Part shown: piece after piece, positions 16,380-24,307 of the stretch
How the letters are laid out: each line of letters starts with the position of its first letter
Position numbering within the stretch: the first letter of the stretch is position 1
Source of the DNA: JAFMKE01 sp037624485
GTDB lineage: Bacteria; Bacteroidota; Bacteroidia; Chitinophagales; UBA8649
NCBI GenBank assembly: GCA_037624485.1
Contig: JASJJC010000009.1
Coordinates: 124,001-188,000 of the forward strand
Length of the DNA: 64,000 nucleotides
Direction of reading: 5' to 3'
Translations under genes and position numbers: made by a program
The notes under the pieces: generated by a model
Databases searched by the model: none
Told to the model about the DNA's origin: nothing
What the model saw: the letters and a program-made list of their open reading frames with translations, nothing else

Positions 16380-16749
16380 GCTGCAGGGATTCGAACCCTG
16401 GTCCGGTCATGTTGTCCGCATACTTTCTACAAGCTTAGTAAAACGAATATTGTCGGGATTTAGCTGCTCGATTTACAAAACTACTCAATCCGTATTTCTG
16501 TCAATTACAACATTAAGTAAGTAGAAAATTCTTACTTAGTGAGGACCCGATGCTTATAATGCCCTATAATATCCTATCGGATGTCAAACATCAAGGACAA
16601 AGGCTTCTAATTCCTAGAATTAGGCAGCCATGGCAAAGTTAGACTCGCCATTTAAAATAAAGATTATGAATTGGGATTTACGAGTGAGATTCACAACACT
16701 CGACCTGCGGGTATACTTACAAATCATGCCGTCAATTCCGGTCAGCCCC
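16373..16749 (-). ncRNA. ssrA: transfer-messenger RNA (tmRNA)
   Basis: Read on the minus strand, the 377-base RNA begins GGGGCUG (16749) and ends CAGCUCC-A-CCA (16373). The two ends pair as a seven-base acceptor stem with the G3:U wobble that alanyl-tRNA synthetase recognises. A T arm CAGGG-TTCGAAT-CCCTG precedes the 3' end, and CCA is encoded. The tag reading frame is 16649-16620, GGC GAG TCT AAC TTT GCC ATG GCT GCC TAA, giving GESNFAMAA, similar to the GENNYALAA tag known in Porphyromonas. The molecule rescues stalled ribosomes with SmpB and marks products for proteolysis. The remaining interior should fold into pseudoknots; I did not fold it. Confidence 0.97.
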
Positions 16750-16769
16750 ATTATGTTTAAGAACGCTTA

Positions 16770-16777
16770 CAAAGATA
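16770..16777 (-). promoter_or_regulatory. -7 element of ssrA
   Basis: On the minus strand TATCTTTG, a full match to TAnnTTTG, ends 20 bases before the mature tmRNA 5' end, leaving a short leader to be trimmed. Confidence 0.6.
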
Positions 16778-16829
16778 AGTTAAAATTACTAGAACTAATA
16801 CTAATCAACTCAAAGTCCCAAAAGCTTAG

Positions 16830-16837
16830 TAACTTTG
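16830..16837 (+). promoter_or_regulatory. -7 element of the plsC-like gene
   Basis: TAACTTTG matches TAnnTTTG and lies 21 bases before the ATG at 16859. It is back to back with the ssrA promoter. Confidence 0.55.
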
Positions 16838-16858
16838 ATTTTTATTTAAATAAGTTTG

Positions 16859-17428
16859 ATGTTAGCTCGAATAATAATGTCCCTATTGGGATGGAAAGTA
16901 CATAAAAAATTACCTGCCGGTGTGGATCGTTGTGTGATGATAGCCTCACCTCATACCAGTAATTGGGATTTCGTATTCACTCGATCAGCGTTTTCAATTT
17001 TAAATATTCCCGTTCGTTTCACGATTAAAGATACATGGTTTAAGTTCCCCTTAAATTTAATATTTGGCCCGTTGGGAGGTATAGCTATTAATCGAAAACC
17101 ACGTAAAGAAGGAGAAGAGCGACCAAGCACGGTAGAAGCGATGGCGGCTTTGTTTGAGAAAAATAAAAATTTGGTTGTCTTAGTAACGCCAGAAGGAACT
17201 CGATCTTATAGGGAAGAGTGGAAGTCAGGGTTTTACCATGTAGCAAAAATGGCTAATGTGCCAATATGTTTGGGTTATGTAGATTATAAAAATAAGGTGG
17301 CTGGGGTAGGTATGACGGTATATCCATCGGATGATATAGCTGCCGATATGAAAATTATTATGCGCTTTTACAAGGATATTGCTCCAAAACATCCGGAGAA
17401 GTTTAGTGTCGATAAAAGATACATCTAG
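16859..17428 (+). CDS. 1-acyl-glycerol-phosphate acyltransferase-like (PlsC family)
   Basis: This 189-residue acyltransferase has the HX4D catalytic motif HTSNWD at residues 32-37, a second block FGPLGGIAINR with the Arg for phosphate contact, and VTPEGTRS (the EGTRS block III). It is shorter than typical 240-residue PlsC and lacks a long N-terminal membrane anchor. Members of this short subgroup may act on other acyl acceptors, so lysophosphatidate is only the likeliest acceptor. Start at ATG 16859. Confidence 0.85.
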   Translation: MLARIIMSLLGWKVHKKLPAGVDRCVMIASPHTSNWDFVFTRSAFSILNIPVRFTIKDTWFKFPLNLIFGPLGGIAINRKPRKEGEERPSTVEAMAALFEKNKNLVVLVTPEGTRSYREEWKSGFYHVAKMANVPICLGYVDYKNKVAGVGMTVYPSDDIAADMKIIMRFYKDIAPKHPEKFSVDKRYI

Positions 17429-17487
17429 ATGAGAATTCTCTTTTTTTACAAGCCTAGCGCACACATCGTGGACGCTACTTTTGCAAA

Positions 17488-18474
17488 CTACTTCTTATTT
17501 TCTTGAAAAACTGTTTGCAAAACCGTTTGACCCACAGCTTTTAATGTTTTTTTATCAATTATCTTGATATTGTCCTGGTGGGTGTGCCAGTAATATCCAA
17601 AACCTGATTGAGTTGTTTTGTCATATTGAATGATATCTATCATCGGTATTTTAGCAAGGGTATTTACATAAAGGTGGTCGTCGGTTATGGCAGGTGTTTG
17701 CAAATAAGAAAAGTATGTACTATAACCGAGCTGATGCCCTATTTTCCAAACTTTTTGAAGGTAGGTGTTGGCATAACTGATAGAGTTGCCTTCATGCGTA
17801 AAAACTGCATTAGCTGCTCCGACCATATCCAGTAGAATCCCAAACTCAGCCTTATAATTAGAAATATGCGGGTTTTTAGCCCAATATTGCGACCCTAAAC
17901 AATAAGAATTTGGAACAAATCTTTCTTTGCTAAAACTAGGCTGTCCATAATCCTCTGCATCAAAGAGAATAATATCTACTCCAATATTGATTTCGTCCTT
18001 CTTCAACAAACGAGCTATTTCTATTAATATGGCTACTCCGCTAGCTCCATCATTGGCTCCAACTATAGCTTCTTCTTGATTTTCTTTGTCTTGATCTGCA
18101 TAAGGTCGAGTATCCCAATGTGCACTGAGCAAGATTCTCTTTTCAGCATCAGGATTAAACACTGCAATGATATTTTTTGCTTCCAACGGCGTGCCATCAA
18201 AAGCAGTTAAAGTCGCTTCTTGGACAATCAATGTATCAGCATAACTATTCAATTGCTCAATCAACCAGCTTGCAGTTTGCTGATGAGCAGCGGTGTTAGG
18301 GACACGTGGACCAAAATCTACTTGTGTCTGAATGAATTGATATGCGCTATCCGCATTAAATATTGGAGCTTCTGCTAATTCAAAACTAGGCTGCTTAGAA
18401 ATGGATGCTGGATTATCGTTTTTACATGAAAACACGAACAGCAGACAACATATTGGAAATAGCTTTTTAATCAT
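17488..18474 (-). CDS. M28-family zinc lipoprotein, glutaminyl-peptide cyclotransferase-like
   Basis: Start at ATG 18474 gives a 328-residue lipoprotein (lipobox Cys17, LLFVFSC). The M28 fold has metal ligands in LSAHWDTRPYAD, GANDGASGVAIL and FDAEDYG, and the late His in YYWHTHQDN. The preserved single-zinc pattern and the PNSYCLGSQYWAKNPH region resemble glutaminyl cyclases that form pyroglutamate at protein N-termini. T9SS-bearing Bacteroidota often have such an enzyme acting on exported proteins with N-terminal Gln. Aminopeptidase activity remains an alternative. Confidence 0.82.
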   Translation of the reverse strand: MIKKLFPICCLLFVFSCKNDNPASISKQPSFELAEAPIFNADSAYQFIQTQVDFGPRVPNTAAHQQTASWLIEQLNSYADTLIVQEATLTAFDGTPLEAKNIIAVFNPDAEKRILLSAHWDTRPYADQDKENQEEAIVGANDGASGVAILIEIARLLKKDEINIGVDIILFDAEDYGQPSFSKERFVPNSYCLGSQYWAKNPHISNYKAEFGILLDMVGAANAVFTHEGNSISYANTYLQKVWKIGHQLGYSTYFSYLQTPAITDDHLYVNTLAKIPMIDIIQYDKTTQSGFGYYWHTHQDNIKIIDKKTLKAVGQTVLQTVFQENKK

Positions 18475-18484
18475 TTTGATTGAT

Positions 18485-19960
18485 TTATGATATGGACCAA
18501 GAAGTTCCCTCTTTACCATCCTTTATTGCAATACCTACTGCACTTAGCTCATCCCTGATTTTATCTGAAGTCGTCCAATCTTTATTCTCTCTTGCAGATT
18601 TTCGCATTTCAATTATTAAACCCATCGCACTATCCAAGGCTTCATTGCCTTGTTTGGCTTCAATAGCTAGACCTAAAACATCCTCAATGAAACTTTTCAT
18701 TACCGCTTGCAAATTGTTAAGGCCCTCTTGACTTACGGTCAAACTGCTATCATTAATTTTATTTACGATACTTGACAAGTCGAAAAGTGAGGCAATAGTT
18801 TTGGGAGTATTAAAGTCGTCATCCATATGCATTTTACATAAATTAGCAAGAGCAACAATCTCTTTATCGGTATCGGTTTCTTGATTGCTTTTGGCAAGTA
18901 AGTTGGGTAGGATTTTGTATGCATTCATCAAGCGTTGGAAACCTTTCTCTGAAGCTTCTAAGGCATCGTTAGAAAAATCTAAGGTACTGCTATAATGCGT
19001 TTGAAGCATAAAAAAACGGACAGTCATTGGACTAAATCCTTTCTTGAGCATAGGATGCTTACCGGAAAAAAGCTCTAAGGGTAAAAATGAGTTTCCTTTG
19101 CTCTTACTCATTTTTTCACCATTTACGGTTAGCATATTACCATGCATCCAATAACGAACAGGCGATTGCCCATCTGCTCCAACACTCTGCGCGATTTCAC
19201 ATTCGTGATGAGGAAATTTAAGATCCATGCCACCGCCGTGAATATCAAATTCTTGCCCCAAGTATTTGGTGCTCATTACTGAACATTCGAGGTGCCATCC
19301 AGGTACTCCTTCGCCCCACGGAGATGGCCATTTCATGATGGTTTCTTTGGAAGCAGCTTTCCAAATACCAAAATCAGCGAAGTATTTTTTTTCTGAACCG
19401 CCTTCCAAATTAGCTCTTGTTTGCTCCAGTTGTTCATCAATTTTTCTTCCAGAAAGTTCGCCGTAGGGATATTTTTCTAAATACTTTTTGACATCAAAGT
19501 AGACTGAACCGTTGACTTCGTATCCATATCCATTAGCAAGAATTCGTTTGATCATCTCAATTTGCTCGACAATATGTCCCGTAGCTGTGGGCTCAATGTT
19601 AGGGTCGATTAGATTGAATAGCTTTGAGATATGATGGAAGCTATTGGTGTATTTTTGAACAATCTCCATCGGTTCAATTTTATTCGCTTTAGCTTTTTTC
19701 TCTATTTTGTCTTCTCCATAGTCCCCGTCATCAGTTAAGTGTCCAACGTCTGTTATGTTCCGAACATAGCGCACTTGATAATCAAGATTATTCAAATAAC
19801 GATAAACTACATCGAAACTGGTAAATTGGCGCATGTTTCCTAGGTGAACTTCATCATAAACTGTAGGTCCGCATACATATAAACCCACAAAAGGAGGATT
19901 TATAGGTTTGAATTCTTCTTTTTTTCTACTCAGCGTATTGTAAATGTGTAGGCTCGACAT
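18485..19960 (-). CDS. cysS: cysteinyl-tRNA synthetase
   Basis: This 491-residue class I synthetase has HIGH-type motif region YVCGPTVYDEVHLGNMRQFTSFD, a zinc site formed by the Cys in that block and CSVM/HHECEIAQ, and KMSKSKGN. The start is taken at ATG 19960 (MSSLHIYNTLSRKKEEF), 15 residues inside the longest open frame, because the family begins there. The C-terminal DALR/helical region and ending WSIS are complete. It charges tRNA-Cys in the cytoplasm. The M28 lipoprotein gene follows 10 bases downstream. Confidence 0.96.
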   Translation of the reverse strand: MSSLHIYNTLSRKKEEFKPINPPFVGLYVCGPTVYDEVHLGNMRQFTSFDVVYRYLNNLDYQVRYVRNITDVGHLTDDGDYGEDKIEKKAKANKIEPMEIVQKYTNSFHHISKLFNLIDPNIEPTATGHIVEQIEMIKRILANGYGYEVNGSVYFDVKKYLEKYPYGELSGRKIDEQLEQTRANLEGGSEKKYFADFGIWKAASKETIMKWPSPWGEGVPGWHLECSVMSTKYLGQEFDIHGGGMDLKFPHHECEIAQSVGADGQSPVRYWMHGNMLTVNGEKMSKSKGNSFLPLELFSGKHPMLKKGFSPMTVRFFMLQTHYSSTLDFSNDALEASEKGFQRLMNAYKILPNLLAKSNQETDTDKEIVALANLCKMHMDDDFNTPKTIASLFDLSSIVNKINDSSLTVSQEGLNNLQAVMKSFIEDVLGLAIEAKQGNEALDSAMGLIIEMRKSARENKDWTTSDKIRDELSAVGIAIKDGKEGTSWSIS

Positions 19961-20057
19961 GAGGGCAAAGATAAAGGAAAGGTTTTGAGTTGGAATAAAA
20001 AACAATATTTTTTTGATACCAACGAATCTAAGGGCCAGGATAAGTTACGCAAAGCAG

Positions 20058-20981
20058 CTATCCTGCAAAGAATTTGATAACATCGCTAACACTTTCTTTC
20101 GCTTTCTCTTCCATAGGAATATGGCCGCATTCAGGGTAAATTATTAATTCATTGTTAGGGATGTGAGTTGTAAAAATATCTGCTAGACTCAATGGAATCC
20201 ACATGTCATCTTCCCCCCAGAGTATTAGGGTTGGGCAGGATATCTTTACTAAATTAACTGCTTCTCCATTTTCTAGTTGCTTAACTTTATGTAAGAAGGC
20301 CTCTCTATTGCCAGCTCTATTCATGAGGTCATTGTATCGATTTAGTATTTCTTCTGTAACTAAAGCATCATTATAGAATACTTCGCTTAGACTTTTCTTC
20401 ACTAAAGATTTGATATTTAGACTTTCGATGATCTTAAAGAGTATATCAAATTGCGCCAATTGAAATACCAGCGGCTTTGCTAGATTGGGGTCTGTAAAGC
20501 CTGAAGGGTCTACCAAGACTAGTTTTTTAACTCGATTTGATAATGGGGAGTGAACTGCATAGGCCCAAGCTGTATGTCCTCCTAAGGAATTGCCTGCTAA
20601 ATAGAAGCTATCTATGCCTAATTCTAAAACAAAGGCATCTATAAGACTTAGATAGGCTGATATGGAATAATCATGGTCGGGTGGAGGAGTAGTTAATCCA
20701 CCGCCTTGCATATCAATACTGTAAGTGGTGTAGTTTTTGGATAATTCATCTTCCCATTGCCCCCATGTATGCAGGCTAGCAGAAGTACCATGAATAAGAA
20801 GTACTGGAAAGCCAGCTCCCTTTTTCTTATAGTGTACATCTAAACCATTGAGTTGAATAAAGTGTGAATATTCATCGGTGTACTTAGCTTTTAAAGTATC
20901 TAAGGGAGTAGGCGTTTGATACAGGTACAAACCAAGTAAAGCTATTGCGACGAGGACGGCGATGAGGAGATAAATTTCCAT
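20058..20981 (-). CDS. membrane-anchored alpha/beta-fold hydrolase
   Basis: This 307-residue protein has one N-terminal transmembrane helix (about residues 3-22) and an alpha/beta hydrolase domain: oxyanion HGTSASLHTW, nucleophile elbow GNSLGGHTA (Ser), acid in WGEDDMWIP and catalytic His in PECGHIPMEEKA. All three catalytic residues are present. The substrate is unknown; lipases, haloperoxidase-like and C-C hydrolases share this layout. It is separate from cysS by about 100 bases. Confidence 0.85.
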   Translation of the reverse strand: MEIYLLIAVLVAIALLGLYLYQTPTPLDTLKAKYTDEYSHFIQLNGLDVHYKKKGAGFPVLLIHGTSASLHTWGQWEDELSKNYTTYSIDMQGGGLTTPPPDHDYSISAYLSLIDAFVLELGIDSFYLAGNSLGGHTAWAYAVHSPLSNRVKKLVLVDPSGFTDPNLAKPLVFQLAQFDILFKIIESLNIKSLVKKSLSEVFYNDALVTEEILNRYNDLMNRAGNREAFLHKVKQLENGEAVNLVKISCPTLILWGEDDMWIPLSLADIFTTHIPNNELIIYPECGHIPMEEKAKESVSDVIKFFAG

Positions 20982-21069
20982 AATAGATTGTTATTTGTGG
21001 CTTGAATTTGCAATATATTGAATAGATTTGAGGATAATGAAAGGTTTACTCATAATCTTTAAAATTTTA

Positions 21070-21101
21070 TTTGGCGGAAATGTAAAAAAGGATTAACTTT
21101 G
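21070..21101 (+). promoter_or_regulatory. promoter of rpmE
   Basis: TTTG at 21070-21073 and TAACTTTG at 21094-21101 are 20 bases apart, a textbook Bacteroidota promoter with both elements. Confidence 0.75.
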
Positions 21102-21124
21102 CAGTCCTTTAAAATAAAAGTAAA

Positions 21125-21376
21125 ATGAAAAACGGTATCCATCCTGAAAATTATAGAAAAGTTGTATTCAAAGATATTTCTAATGATATATCTTTTTTGA
21201 CACAATCTTGTGCGAATGCAAAAGACACAGTTACTTGGGAAGACGGTAATGAATACCCCTTAATAAAAATTGAGATTTCCAATACTTCGCACCCTTACTT
21301 CACTGGTAAAATGAAGTTTGTAGATACAGCCGGAAGAATTGAGAAATTCAAAAACAAATACGCAAGAAAGAAATAA
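21125..21376 (+). CDS. rpmE2: 50S ribosomal protein L31 type B
   Basis: The 83-residue protein begins MKNGIHPENYRKVVFKDIS and ends SHPYFTGKMKFVDTAGRIEKFKNKYARKK, both diagnostic for L31. The zinc-binding CxxC pair of type A is absent, so this is the zinc-independent type B. It carries its own promoter and is followed by a terminator. Confidence 0.96.
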   Translation: MKNGIHPENYRKVVFKDISNDISFLTQSCANAKDTVTWEDGNEYPLIKIEISNTSHPYFTGKMKFVDTAGRIEKFKNKYARKK

Positions 21377-21406
21377 GCTTTCTTTCCTCATTTATACAGA
21401 AGCCTT

Positions 21407-21432
21407 CGATTTTTATCGAGGGCTTTTTTATT
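21407..21432 (+). terminator. rpmE terminator
   Basis: Imperfect stem AGCC-TTCGAT / ATCGA-GGGCT with a short T-rich loop, then TTTTTTA. Confidence 0.7.
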
Positions 21433-21548
21433 TTAGCTACTCAAAGGTTGCCAATAAAAAAGCGCATCATAGTTCTCTCAAAGGATTGGCATGACGGAAT
21501 TAAACCCTAAAGGAAAGACGATTATCTTCGAGTATTCTGCGAATTGCG

Positions 21549-21590
21549 CATAAAAAAAGCCGCGATGACAATCGCGGCTTTTTTTATATT
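21549..21590. terminator. terminator at the end of gldJ
   Basis: A7 then GCCGCGAT-GACA-ATCGCGGC then T7. It is symmetric and can act in both directions; it lies 16 bases past the gldJ stop. Confidence 0.88.
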
Positions 21591-21605
21591 TTTAGTTGAG
21601 CAATA

Positions 21606-23096
21606 TTACCACTGCTTCTTTTTATTAAAGTTGTTCCCACCTTTCATTTCATTTCCACTTGGTGAACCTACTCTTATCATTGCACATCTGAAACCAATTT
21701 CGGAAGATGCATCTTTTTGATCCCAATATCTTCTCGTACCAGGTGCTAAGAAGTAAGCCCTATCATTCCAGCTTCCTCCCTTGTATACTCTACTTTCATT
21801 ATTAACCAATGATGAAACACCATAATTATACATGTATTCTTCGCCATTGAGTGATCGCTCATCACCATCTACAAAATCTCTAACATCACCAGTTCTATAA
21901 TTCCTTCTTGAAGCAACTTCTTCATCAGTAACTAATCGATACTCTAATTTACCCGTAGTGTCATTTTTCGCAGCAACATTACCTTCATCATCTAGAACCA
22001 AAGTTTTAAACTCGTTCCCTCTAAATGAATTTAAATCATTCGCATCTTCATGTGTAAGTGCTCTGTAAACATCTAAAGTCCACTCGCTAACGTTACCTGC
22101 CATGTTAAACAATCCATAATCATTAGTTAAGTAGGCATCCACGGGCGCAGTAATTGAAGCATTATCATTCAAGTTACCAGCAAGACCCATATTATCACCT
22201 CGTCCTCTCTTAAAGTTGGCTAGGAAATCTCCTTGCCATCCACCTTGATAGTATCTAGTAGTCGTCCCATTCCAAGGATAAATTTTTCTATCTGTAACTC
22301 TTTCCTCTTCTGGATGAGGAAGGTTTCCTATTAAAGCTAATGCAGCATATTCCCATTCCGCCTCAGTAGGCAGCCTATATTCTGGCAATAAGACTCCATC
22401 AGAAAATTCTACTTGACGATATTCTTCACCACTAGGATCTAAATTTCGAATAGGCTTTTTACCTTCAATACCTTCATATTGACCAGCAAAATATGCATCT
22501 GTGTTAAAGTTGTCGGCGTTTACTTGATTCGGGTTTAACTCTAAGATACCTTCTCGAACCATAACCATTTCATTGACACGGTCCGTTCTCCAACTACAAT
22601 AATCCATCGCTTGCTCCCAATCAACACCAACTACTGGATATTCATCGTATGCAGGATGACTAAAATAATATTCTACATAAGGTTCGTTGTAGGCTAACTC
22701 ATCTCTCCAAACTTCTTGGTCAGGCTCAGCAGCTTTCACGATTTCAGCATAGTCATTGCCAAAAGTTCTGTTTAACCAATATAGATATTCACGATAATCG
22801 ATGTTCTTCACCTCAGTTTCATCCATATAAAAAGAAGATACAGTAACTCTTCTTGGGAATGAATGGTGCTCATACATAACATCTTGCTCCGTATTGCCCA
22901 TAACAAAAGTACCACCTGGAATGAAAACTAATCCAGGTCCAGTTTCTTGACCTAGATATGGTTTGTTTTCAAATCCACCCCAATCTGGGTCATTGTACGC
23001 CCATCCGGTAGTACTTGATTTTTCTTTGCTGCAAGAGCTCAATGTGATTAGACCTAAGCTAAATACACTTAAAAAAATTAAAACCTTATTTTTCAT
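21606..23096 (-). CDS. gldJ: gliding motility/T9SS lipoprotein GldJ
   Basis: This 496-residue lipoprotein (lipobox Cys22, ITLSSC) has an FGE-sulfatase-like domain: GLVFIPGGTFVMGNTEQD, VSSFYMDETEVKN, YRLPTEAEWEYAA, GLFNMAGNVSEWTLD, SRVYKGGSWND and a C-terminal EIGFRCAMIRVG. GldJ and GldK share this fold. The label GldJ rests on the neighbours, since gldJ lies next to porU/porV in Flavobacterium johnsoniae. The family has lost the sulfatase-modifying function and forms periplasmic rings/tracks of T9SS. The terminal extension GNEMKGGNNFNKKKQW is basic. Divergence from GldK by residue-level comparison was not possible. Confidence 0.85.
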   Translation of the reverse strand: MKNKVLIFLSVFSLGLITLSSCSKEKSSTTGWAYNDPDWGGFENKPYLGQETGPGLVFIPGGTFVMGNTEQDVMYEHHSFPRRVTVSSFYMDETEVKNIDYREYLYWLNRTFGNDYAEIVKAAEPDQEVWRDELAYNEPYVEYYFSHPAYDEYPVVGVDWEQAMDYCSWRTDRVNEMVMVREGILELNPNQVNADNFNTDAYFAGQYEGIEGKKPIRNLDPSGEEYRQVEFSDGVLLPEYRLPTEAEWEYAALALIGNLPHPEEERVTDRKIYPWNGTTTRYYQGGWQGDFLANFKRGRGDNMGLAGNLNDNASITAPVDAYLTNDYGLFNMAGNVSEWTLDVYRALTHEDANDLNSFRGNEFKTLVLDDEGNVAAKNDTTGKLEYRLVTDEEVASRRNYRTGDVRDFVDGDERSLNGEEYMYNYGVSSLVNNESRVYKGGSWNDRAYFLAPGTRRYWDQKDASSEIGFRCAMIRVGSPSGNEMKGGNNFNKKKQW

Positions 23097-23142
23097 TATT
23101 CTGGTTGTTTTTATACAAGTACGCTAATTTATAACTAATTTT

Positions 23143-24153
23143 TTAAAAATCTAAATAATATGGGCAAGATAAAATCCCTTGAACAGATTTAGGATTTAAT
23201 GAGCTTTCTTCTTTGGTGAAATTAAAGACAAATGAGAACTCATGGGACCCTGCTGTTCCTCTCAAAGGAGACACATTAATATCAAAACTATACCCAAATC
23301 GTAAAATCCCCTTTTTAAATCCTACTCCACTTATAACGGCATCCATGTTATTAATAGTATGTCGCATCCAAATTCCAGTATAGAAAAAATCATATCCTAT
23401 TAAACTACCTACGCTAATTTGGTTGAAATTGTTTTGATGTACGTATAAAACTTGTGGCGATAACCAGAATTTTTTCTGGTAAGTTCTGCCAAAATGATAA
23501 AAGGCTCCTCCATTTAATGCTAATCGGGAGCGATTGGTTTTATCTCCAAAATAATCTGATTCAGGTACCAAGTTGTGAGCGGCTATTCCGCCGTAATAGT
23601 TTTTGGAAAAAAATACGACGCCTGCATTGGCATTGAAAGAATGTTTATTGAAATTTCCTGGGGGAATTTCATTGCTAGAATTGGGGACTCCAATACTTTG
23701 AAAAAAACCGCTTAATGGATCAATTTGGTCGTAAAACAACAAATCATTCCAGTTAATATACCGGTGATTGTAGCTTCCTCCGAGGCCTATCTTAACGCCA
23801 AATTTCTCGCTTGCTCGAATTTGAAAGGAGTACATCGCACTCAGGCTATTCTGAACGATTTTATCATTGGCGATACGATCAGAAGTCATCATTACGCCTA
23901 TTCCTCCATGCAATTTTTCAATATGCTGGTCATAACTTAAAGCATAAGTGGTAAAACCTCCTCCTGGACCATCACCCAATTCGGGCCATTGGTTTCTATA
24001 ATTAATTCCCACACGTGGACCGTAAGAAATACCAGCTAAGGCATTATTGAGATGCAATGGTGCTGCGTAAAATTGACTAAATTCAACTTGTTGAGCAAAA
24101 GTTAAAGATGGAACAATTAAAATAAGGGCTATTACTAGTTTTATAAACTTCAA
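23143..24153 (-). CDS. PorP/SprF-family outer membrane protein
   Basis: This 336-residue protein has a signal peptide (to TFAQ) and then the family opening QVEFSQFYAAPLHLNNALAGISYGPRVGINYRNQWPELG. A 14-strand barrel pattern follows with YALSYDQHIEKLHGGIGVMMTSD and YKxSYSFDINVSPL-like late strands. PorP/SprF proteins anchor PorE or SprB-type adhesins in type IX secretion. The ending SCPYYLDF extends past the usual final barrel strand. It lies between gldJ and porU, 46 bases upstream of gldJ on the same strand, suggesting co-transcription with it. Confidence 0.88.
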   Translation of the reverse strand: MKFIKLVIALILIVPSLTFAQQVEFSQFYAAPLHLNNALAGISYGPRVGINYRNQWPELGDGPGGGFTTYALSYDQHIEKLHGGIGVMMTSDRIANDKIVQNSLSAMYSFQIRASEKFGVKIGLGGSYNHRYINWNDLLFYDQIDPLSGFFQSIGVPNSSNEIPPGNFNKHSFNANAGVVFFSKNYYGGIAAHNLVPESDYFGDKTNRSRLALNGGAFYHFGRTYQKKFWLSPQVLYVHQNNFNQISVGSLIGYDFFYTGIWMRHTINNMDAVISGVGFKKGILRFGYSFDINVSPLRGTAGSHEFSFVFNFTKEESSLNPKSVQGILSCPYYLDF

Positions 24154-24275
24154 TTCAATTTTACTTTAAAGTAGTTTTAATCAAACGTGTAAATGGAGTG
24201 TAAAATTATCAAAGTATTTATTTTTATGGTGCAATATTGAGATATTAATTCCGTTTGAACTATCACATAGGCAAT

Positions 24276-24303
24276 TTTGTTAAATTTTGAACTATTATCT
24301 TTG
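24276..24303 (+). promoter_or_regulatory. promoter of porU
   Basis: TTTG at 24276-24279 and TATCTTTG at 24296-24303, 16 bases between. The ATG at 24308 starts four bases after the -7 element, so the transcript would be almost leaderless. Confidence 0.65.
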
Positions 24304-24307
24304 AGCG

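Noticed and set aside
16630..16905. Open frame of 91 codons on the plus strand
   Set aside because: It lies across the tmRNA gene (antisense to the tag region) and runs into the plsC start; no protein family features.
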